Source of the DNA: Gnetum montanum
Lineage: Eukaryota > Streptophyta > Gnetopsida > Gnetales > Gnetaceae
Direction of reading: 5' to 3'
Assembly (NCBI GenBank): GCA_015680685.1
Contig: MNCI01007658.1
Coordinates: 14,475 to 78,145, forward strand
DNA: 63,671 bases
Below the pieces are notes generated by a model, which saw nothing but the letters and a program-made list of their open reading frames with translations, was not told the origin of the DNA and did not search any database. The number at the start of each line of letters is the position of its first letter. Within the stretch, counting starts at the first letter, position 1. A program made the position numbers and the translations under genes. Of this stretch, positions 58,901 through 63,671 are shown piece after piece.

Positions 58901-58919
58901 TGGCACCATTGTTGGGGAC
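58901..58919 (+). promoter_or_regulatory. tRNA-Asp-type PBS (B)
   Basis: tggcaccattgttggggac. It differs from the plant tRNA-Asp 3' complement tggcgccgttgccggggat mainly by C/T and G/A changes, as expected of decay. One base after the LTR. Confidence 0.85.
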
Positions 58920-59038
58920 TAAGTGTTTGTGCACCATATAGAACATAAGGATATCACTCACATCGTTGTGAGCCTTAATGAACCTTCAAGTTAATCAAAA
59001 GAAAAATTATATAATGGTAAATTAGCACACCGATAAAA

Positions 59039-60450
59039 ATGCCTTCTTCTCATAAGAGCAACTCACCACCTAAGGATCATACTAGAGACAGTCGGCAACA
59101 TAAAACACATAATCTAAATCAACCAATTCCTCAGCAATATAGGATGGAATATACTCATCCCGATGAGTATGTTCCCAACTACACTTTTATCTTCCATCAA
59201 GACGAACGAATGCGCTGGAGATATTTGCAAGGTAACATCGTGTTACCCCTAGATCGAGCAGTCCCAAACATGCTTCTCCATGCTTTGGCACAAATTAGCA
59301 TGACAGAACTGTATGTTGAATACATTGTAGAAACTTTTGATGTGAGGGATTACCATCCCACACCTTTACAACATATGAGGGACTCAAGGCAGGAGAGCCA
59401 ACATATACTTTTGAAGGGCAAAAGTATGCACATCCTTAGTGAAATAGGAGATGAGGAACCCCTTATCATGGGTTCTCTAACAAATGATGTTCCCCCTTCT
59501 AATGATGGTGAGGAGGTTGGGTATCAGAACCTATGATCAATGATACATATCCCTGGTTCTGATACCTGTGAACACTAGCTATTCATAGAAGGAACAACCA
59601 CTCATGCTAAGGATGGGAATTTAGATCGTCACCACGATCAGGGCCGTAGTAGCCGAAGAGAAGGCAAGAAACATCATCATGGTGATGGTTCCCCTTCTTC
59701 TTCCCCTTCTTCACATCACTCACCCGCTCCTTCCACATCTAGGCATAGCCATCATGAACACAAAGGTGAGAATAAAGGTAAGAAGGATGAAAGACCTCAA
59801 TGGGAAAGTTGAGAGAGAGGACAAGGGAAAGGACATAGGGAGAGTAGGGAACAATGCAGGCATCATAGGCGTCATGAAAGAGATGATCATGAAGAGCCCC
59901 TACTTGCAACCTGAAGTATGCTTGACATAACAGAGGCACTTAGAATTCCCACAAGGCATTTAAAAGATAGTTGGATCAAACATTTAGACATGAACAATAT
60001 CCCATGATTTGGAGGGGGATACAATGTTGATCCGCAAAATCATTTATAGGCATTCCACAATGCCTGTTCCTTGGAGAATATAGAAAATGAGTGGCAAAAA
60101 CTTAAGTTGTTCCCAAAGACACTCACCAAGGAAGCAAAGAGATGGTACTGGTCTTTGGAATCAGAAACCATCAAGAGGTGGAGTACGATGCTAGAACTGT
60201 TTAACCAAAAGTATTAAACATACTCCAGAGTGTCCAATTTGTATAAGCAGATCCAAAGATGGAAACAAGGTCATCATGAACCCTTGGATGTTGCCATGGC
60301 CTGCTACTACACATTGTTACATCATTGCCTGGGCCATGGGTACACTCAACGGGATCAACTTTGCCACATCGTGGATGGGCTAAGGCATGAAACTAGAAGA
60401 ACCCTTGGGACTTATGCCCAAGGGAGACTCTCACAACTTAGCCCATGAAG
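59039..60450 (+). pseudogene. Gag relic (B), capsid part
   Basis: The start at 59039 (MPSSHKSN) opens a 165-codon frame with an aromatic/acidic region (RMEYTHPDEYVPNYTF), ending at a stop at 59534. A His/Ser/Arg-rich linker follows to ~59930, then the conserved plant retrotransposon Gag capsid domain: DITEALRIPTRHLKDSWIKH (~59925-59985), KLFPKTLTKEAKRWYWSLES (~60105-60165), IKRWSTMLELFNQKY (~60170-60215) and HIVDGLRHETRRTLGTYAQG (~60367-60425). Only a handful of stops, several TGA/TAG where other copies have CGA or CAG. Gag forms the particle that packages element RNA. Confidence 0.75.
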
Positions 60451-61480
60451 TACATAGCTTGTTGGAACAAGTAGCAAAAGAAGAAGGTGAGCTATGAAAA
60501 AGGGAAAGTACGGAAGAATACAACCACGATCCCTCCCTTCAAAAGAAGGGAGTGAAATTTTGTGATGAAGAGGATGAGTCACCAATCGAAGAGTTGGTGA
60601 ACCGGAAAACCTTGTCGATCCAAAAATTAATAACAAAAATAACGGCTAAGGTAAATGATGTATGGAGTTCCTTAGACTCTAAAATTGAAACCATCTTAAA
60701 AATTGTAGAAGAGTCTAAGGTAGAACAAAGTAGTGACAAAGGTAAGAAAAAGTAGAGAGATTTAAGCCCTGCACATAACAAGGGTAAGGGGAAAATCACT
60801 AATTCCAATGTGGCTGTGGACTTTGACACAGATGATGACGGTGGATGTGAGATCTGCCACTATGACCATCCTAAGGGATGTTGTCCAATTATCTCACATT
60901 TATAGGAGTCTAGGGTGTATGCGCTTAATCCAAGACTTAACCAACGACAAACACCCCGAAGGTTACCTTATTCACAAGGTAACCCAGGGTAGTTCCACCA
61001 ACCACTAACGTATTATCCAAGTGGAACTCCACCATAGCCCATCAAACAACATCAGCAGTGGCAATTCCCACAATCATGGGAGATGTCATCACTGAAAAAT
61101 CAGTACCCTTACTAGCAGCCTGACCCTTATGGATATTATGTGTAGTAGCCAATTTCTCCAAGTGACTCTATGAGTCATTCAACTCCCAACCATCACTACC
61201 AAGTTCAGGAGTACTTCAGAAAGACTCCTTCTCCTCTGAGAGATACTCCATACCCACACTATCCTCCTAATCCATCGGCACCTCTTCCACCAGTAGTAGT
61301 TCCCATAACACCTCTTGCTCCAACAATGCAAGGGGAACTTCCTCCTCAACTGTAGTAATGTCATGCTGTAAGAGCTATAAATATTCAACTCGCTATTGGT
61401 TTTGGCAACTATAAAAAGAAAAGACCTTTCTTCAGAACCAAAAGCCTAGATAAACTCTCGCAACAACAAGCAATTGAGCC
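60451..61480 (+). pseudogene. Gag C-terminal region (B): coil, zinc knuckle, Pro-rich
   Basis: An acidic/helical segment (60480-60755) is followed by the knuckle GCEICHYDHPKGCCPI at 60843-60892, CX2CX3HX4C using the second of the two adjacent Cys. Next comes a Gln/Tyr/Pro-rich region (60950-61480, for example YPHYPPNPSAPLPPVVVP). It matches the order in F and E. The knuckle would bind element RNA. Frameshifts separate the parts. Confidence 0.65.
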
Positions 61481-61481
61481 C

Positions 61482-62375
61482 ATGTACACTCCTCCACCAT
61501 CTAACACTTTGGAGCACCCTTCTGTCCAAAATCAGACCTTAATGCATACGGTTATGTTAACGCATACCGTAACTGACTGGATCAAGGTAGGCCATCTTCC
61601 TAGGAAACTAACTAATCCTAGGAGTCCCTTAATCTATTTACAAATCATCAAAAATAAACCACATAGGGCTCTTCTTGACTCAGGTTCCAGAGTTAACTTA
61701 ATTTCATGAGAGATGTATCACACCTGGAACCTGCCCCAACTTAAGAAGAGCAACATTCAACTAGAGTTGGCAGACCAGTCCATCATCATTCCCTTGGGAT
61801 TGGTGAAGGGCATCATCACCACTGCGTGTGGTTGGTCTTACCCAGCTAATTTTTGGGTGATTGAAGTGAACAAAAACAAAGGGGACTTCCCAATTATAAT
61901 AGGAAGGGCATGGCTAAGTACAATAGAGGCATGCCTTAGGATCTGCGATCTTTCCTTGGAAATCTCTAAGATAAACATTTGTGGAAAGATCAAGAAGAGA
62001 AAAGTTCCATGCATCACATACAATGATTCATCGGGTGATGACATGGAGGAAATGCCTCCATGTAACAGGTGTGCTCTTGAAACTTTGAAACAAAGATGCC
62101 TGTATGTAGCAACCACACAACTAGTAGTAGACAACCTGTGGTTAACAACTACTAGAAGGAGAAAAAAAATATGCATGGAACGAACTGAGGAGAAAAACCA
62201 TGCCAACAACGAAAGCATATATACATTGGAATATAAGCATCACCAACTTTCATCCCTTAATCTACGATTATCAATTGGGAGAAGTTGGACACTTTTTAGA
62301 AATTCAAATAGATGCTCATTATTTCGGATCTCTCCCTTACAACTCAGTCATGGGGGAGATGGCCACCTCTACTGA
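61482..62375 (+). pseudogene. Retropepsin and tail (B)
   Basis: Protease: SPLIYLQIIKNKPHRALLDS followed by GSRVNLIS (61622-61709), a TGA at 61707-61709 region separating it from MYHTWNLPQLKKSNIQLELA (61713 onward), GWSYPANFWVIEV and FPIIIGRAWLSTIEA (61885-61935). The active-site Asp-Ser-Gly and the IIGR turn are intact, unlike A and C. The premature stop sits where an Arg codon (CGA) would fit, a typical deamination change. The ~140 codons after the protease are more diverged from the A/C/E tails. It would cleave Gag in the particle. Confidence 0.75.
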
Positions 62376-62384
62376 TCATATGGT

Positions 62385-62565
62385 GCCCTCAATTCTTTTT
62401 CGATTTTCTTTACATGTTTTTATTTTACAATGTTTTTGTCTTACACATTTTTGTTTTACAAATTTCTTTAACTTTTCTAATTTTTGTTTTACAAATTTCT
62501 TTAACTTTTATAGTTTTTTTCTCACAAATTTCTTTAACTTTTCTAGTTTTCTTTTACAACATCGT
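62385..62565 (+). other. U-rich tract (B)
   Basis: Four to five near-repeats of acaaatttctttaactttt within T-rich DNA, directly after the coding region. Position matches all other copies. A short (TG)n run follows at 62582-62599. Confidence 0.75.
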
Positions 62566-62639
62566 TATATATTTTCTATTTTGTGTGTGTGTGTGTGTGA
62601 TCCCCCCTGTAAGTTTGTCACCCAATAAGTGTTTGAAAT

Positions 62640-63671
62640 GATGGTATGAACTATTTTCATATTGATTGCTAATGTTTGGTTTTTACATTTAAGTCACAAT
62701 GTTGATACTAAGGTATGTTTCTTTTGATATGGCAGGAAATGAGACCACTTCATCCATCCATCCACCAATTTCTATGGTCTCTCTCAGCTTGGAAATGTAT
62801 AGTTCCCTTCTAATAAGAACTTAAACGAATCGGTGACTAGGTATTTCTCAAACTAAGGATGGACTCAAGGATTGCAAAGGGTGTGACTTCAAGGGAACTT
62901 GATGCTTTTTTTTTGGCCATTCTCTTGGGTGCTTGGATGTTTTCTTCTTGAGTTTTCTTACCATTTCGATCTTACCCAATTATCAAAACTTGAGATAATA
63001 AATATAAAAAGTCTTTGCATGTTGTGGTTCTCACACATAAAAACACAAAACACACAAAAAAAAAAGTTAAAAAAAGTGAGAATTCAAAGCACACCCCTTA
63101 GACAAATAAACTTGGGCTATAAGCACTAGTTATGGAACCAAAAGTGTTCCCTCTAACTACGGCCCTTCTCGCTTTCCATTCTCTCATTTTTTTTGTCAGA
63201 ATGGTGGTGGCTCTTTGGAGATGCATTCTTGTTATCCAAGTGGATAGTTTAGCCGAATGCATTGATGCGAAGTCACTGGATGTGGTTGGTTTGAGGCCGA
63301 ACTTGGAATGGGATTTGCTAAGTCACATTAATCATGACCTACACAAGGGGCTGTACACCACCTTGTTCTTGAGATTCCATTCCATGCTCTTCTCTCCATC
63401 CTTCTCTCCATTGTTCACCTCATTGCCGGTTGTATCATTAGTGTATATATTTTGGTTGATGCATTTTTTTCTCTTTGGTAAATTCTTACAGTTAAGACTT
63501 TAACTCTTGTTTCAAATGACATTCCCAGAGCCTACAGACTCTTTGAATGTGGGTTTGTCAGGGCATTAAGGGCATGAGTCTGCTTTGTGGAGGACCCATT
63601 GACATTCCTATTTGGAGCACTAGTTAAATTCTTTTCCTTAACATTTTGCAATTAATTTTATTTTGTTCATT
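62640..63671 (+). other. B 3' region (conserved, probably noncoding)
   Basis: Begins near atggcaggaaatgagacca (62732-62750) and the catccatccatcca block. Collinear with F 47700-46690, C 28420-27600 and E 13200-12290. Includes the cttcaagggaacttgatgc block (62889-62907) and the frame at 63132-63503, which is not kept open in C or E. Confidence 0.6.
63556..63604 (+). ncRNA. Conserved 3' hairpin box (B)
   Basis: tgtca (63556-63560) and tgaca (63600-63604) pair, with ggg (63561-63563) and ccc (63595-63597) extending inside after a 2-nt bulge. The loop keeps the gggcat and ctttgtggagg words found in C, F and E. Confidence 0.55.

Larger units (their letters stand above)
57957..63671 (+). mobile_element. 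Element B: gag-pro retrotransposon, plus strand, runs off window
   Basis: LTR 57957-58899, PBS, long gag frames, knuckle, retropepsin with intact active site, U-rich tract and 3' region with hairpin. It has the least CpG decay and the longest open frames of the family, so probably the youngest insertion. No reverse transcriptase or integrase between protease (ends ~62060) and U-rich tract (starts ~62385). ORF2 and 3' LTR, if present, lie beyond 63671. Confidence 0.8.

Noticed and set aside
58901-58919. Fragment of a tRNA gene
   Set aside because: It is only the 3'-end complement, directly after an LTR: a primer-binding site.
61838-62218. 126-codon minus-strand ORF
   Set aside because: Antisense shadow of the B retropepsin.
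63132-63503. 123-codon ORF in B as a real gene
   Set aside because: Part is shared with F (46872-47108), but C and E carry the same DNA without an open frame, so conservation looks noncoding.

Overview
The window is plant nuclear DNA made almost entirely of old, nested LTR retrotransposons. I see no intact host gene, rRNA, tRNA gene or CRISPR array. Supporting this: Ty3/gypsy primer-binding sites that read as decayed tRNA-Asp complements, a tRNA-Met site of a Ty1/copia element, gypsy and copia pol remnants, a Helitron/PIF1 helicase remnant, AT-rich decayed sequence with many CpG-to-TpG/CpA changes, and 0.7-0.9 kb LTRs that differ by roughly 10-15% between partners (by-eye estimate). Deep nesting of old, uncleared elements suggests a large slow-turnover genome such as a gymnosperm; this is inference, not identification.

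Layout, left to right. 1-1726: part of a long LTR (family S) inserted in a gag relic (1727-2751) with a broken LTR. 3030-3365: a 155-bp-arm foldback element. 3758-6240: Helitron-type helicase relic (minus). 7187-8700: an LTR fragment and a copia gag/PBS/LTR fragment. 8701-9660 and 17244-19790: an old gypsy element, 'H', with RNase H and integrase, split by element E (9666-17238, TSD ctaac). 19790-21030: unassigned DNA. 21034-23223: a perfect 47-bp triplication and two opposed copia fragments. 23224-32312: element C (minus). 32313-33255: spacer. 33256-37976: element A (plus). 37977-38820: duplicate of the E/H junction. 38821-42236: copia pol plus LTR. 42237-56595: element D (minus), whose 3' LTR is split by element F (42320-50187, TSD caagt/caagg); F itself holds an apparently solo 2.8-kb family-S LTR (43454-46268, TSD gaatg). 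56596-57956: copies of the spacer and of A's LTR. 57957-63671: youngest-looking element B (plus), running off the end.

Elements A-F form one family with a shared plan: LTR, tRNA-Asp PBS, Gag with an unusual CX2CX3HX4C knuckle, retropepsin (lost in some copies), a short conserved tail ending near LGSIF, a 150-250-nt U-rich tract, a conserved 3' region with a hairpin, a second ORF seen best in C (resembling the 'putative plant transposon protein' domain plus a helical tail), a G-run polypurine tract, LTR. None of C, A or B has room for reverse transcriptase or integrase; H, which has the same 3' region preceded by pol, is a plausible relic of the autonomous partner. The most notable new candidate is the 3' hairpin: its stem is kept by different base pairs in C, F and B.
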